The notes under the pieces were generated by a model. The model made no database searches and was not told where the DNA came from. It saw only the letters and a list, made by a program, of their open reading frames with translations. From Chloranthus sessilifolius (taxonomy: Eukaryota > Streptophyta > Magnoliopsida > Chloranthales > Chloranthaceae): 64,000 bases of DNA. This document shows positions 63,235-64,000 of this stretch, one piece after another. Positions within the stretch are counted from its first letter, which is position 1. Each line of letters starts with the position of its first letter. A program made the position numbers and the translations under genes. The DNA lies in NCBI GenBank assembly GCA_021018995.1, contig CM037591.1, positions 2,114,001-2,178,000 on the forward strand, given 5' to 3'.

Positions 63235-64000
63235 TAGGGGCTGTGATCCAACTATGTAAGAATTAATTGTTACTTGATTTTCAAGTCACTGTTCATTTTA
63301 ACAACTATTGACCATTGTGGTCAACAGTGTTTAAAATTATTTTTTTGGATGGCCTTGGATTGACCTTGTGTACGTCCATGTAACATGCATTTGGGTTCCA
63401 TGTGGTGCCTTAGTGGCACAATTTTGGGTTCAACCCTACGACTACATCCTAGAGTTTTAGCTTGCTATAAATATTTGTTATATGGCATATATATATGTAT
63501 ATATATAATTAATTTGGTATGTTTTTCTTTGTTTTTGCCAGCATATATTGTAGTCCAGATAAGTATTGGATACATATTGTGTTAAAGGACAGCTTCTACC
63601 CTTTTGGGATGGCTTCTATACGCTTTGCTGCCATATACTATGATCAGTGTTCTCCAGAAGTTTCAATTTTTTAATTTACAAACTAAACAAAAAATAGCGA
63701 ATGTGCAAAGAATTAGAGCAGAGACGGATAAAACTAAAAATTGTGCATGAGTTACGAAGCTAAATTCATCAATATGAACTAAGTATTTTTATACAATTGG
63801 TCGATAATGTCAGAGCAACCAAAACCAAGAGCGTATAATTTACATAATTGCAACTGTATCTTGGTATAGCTATAAAGTTTCTCATATTCATCTAGTACTT
63901 TCATTTGTGCATTCTGTGAGCAATGGATAATGTTTTGCTGCACTTCATGAATTTTATGAATGGAAAGTCATTTCTTGTCCGACTTTGCTATACCAATACG
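63235..64000. other. Right edge, nothing recognised
   Basis: AT-rich DNA. I looked for the missing exons of a gene starting at 58724 and found none that I can support. Confidence 0.5.

Overview
This is plant nuclear DNA. The evidence is genes with GT-AG introns, a nuclear tRNA-Leu(UAG), an ORANGE (OR) gene for a plastid protein, and dense plant-type transposable elements (Ty1/copia, Ty3/gypsy, L1- and RTE-type LINEs, hAT, Harbinger-like, tRNA-derived SINEs). I cannot name the species. The very long, transposon-filled introns suggest a large, repeat-rich angiosperm genome.

Host genes, all on the + strand: (1) an intact 8-exon ORANGE gene, CDS 2929-15480, 316 aa by my splicing. (2) A tRNA-Leu(UAG) at 19514-19593. 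(3) A 5-exon alpha/beta hydrolase of the plant ABHD11-like type, CDS 20409-47884, 345 aa. Its first intron is 13.3 kb and its third 8.4 kb. (4) At 58.6-58.74 kb, a promoter and ATG followed directly by a GT donor, like a ribosomal-protein first exon, with no recognisable second exon before the window ends.

Everything else is mostly mobile DNA. OR introns hold gypsy remnants (7994-11705, with a nested solo LTR 9657-10757), a LINE RNase H fragment and hAT MITEs. Intron 1 of the hydrolase holds a Harbinger-like element (21823-23221), a plastid rpoC2 fragment (25012-25190), an RTE LINE (25690-26815) and an autonomous-type hAT remnant (about 27135-32894). That hAT has a second hAT (30021-31490) inserted in its transposase gene, flanked by a perfect 8-bp duplication. 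Intron 2 holds an L1 LINE. Intron 3 holds a decayed copia element (about 40440-44920) and another L1 LINE piece. Intergenic DNA at 47.9-58.6 kb holds a 2.8-kb solo LTR (51546-54329) and a 1.75-kb foldback element made of TAAGATAG palindromes (about 54746-56494) with a nested SINE.

The most interesting pattern is a set of short elements that share the terminus CAAGGATCAAAAT / CATGGGTCAAAAT and 8-bp target duplications (hAT hallmarks). Their interiors are built from different short, often self-complementary words (TTTCG, GATACGTATCG, GACGAAATCTCG and others). Other hAT-like MITEs here follow the same design with other termini (GGGCCGGGC, GACCCG, GGTTCGG words). I propose these are arrays of transposase-binding subterminal repeats that have spread through the whole element. 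That idea is testable but unproven.
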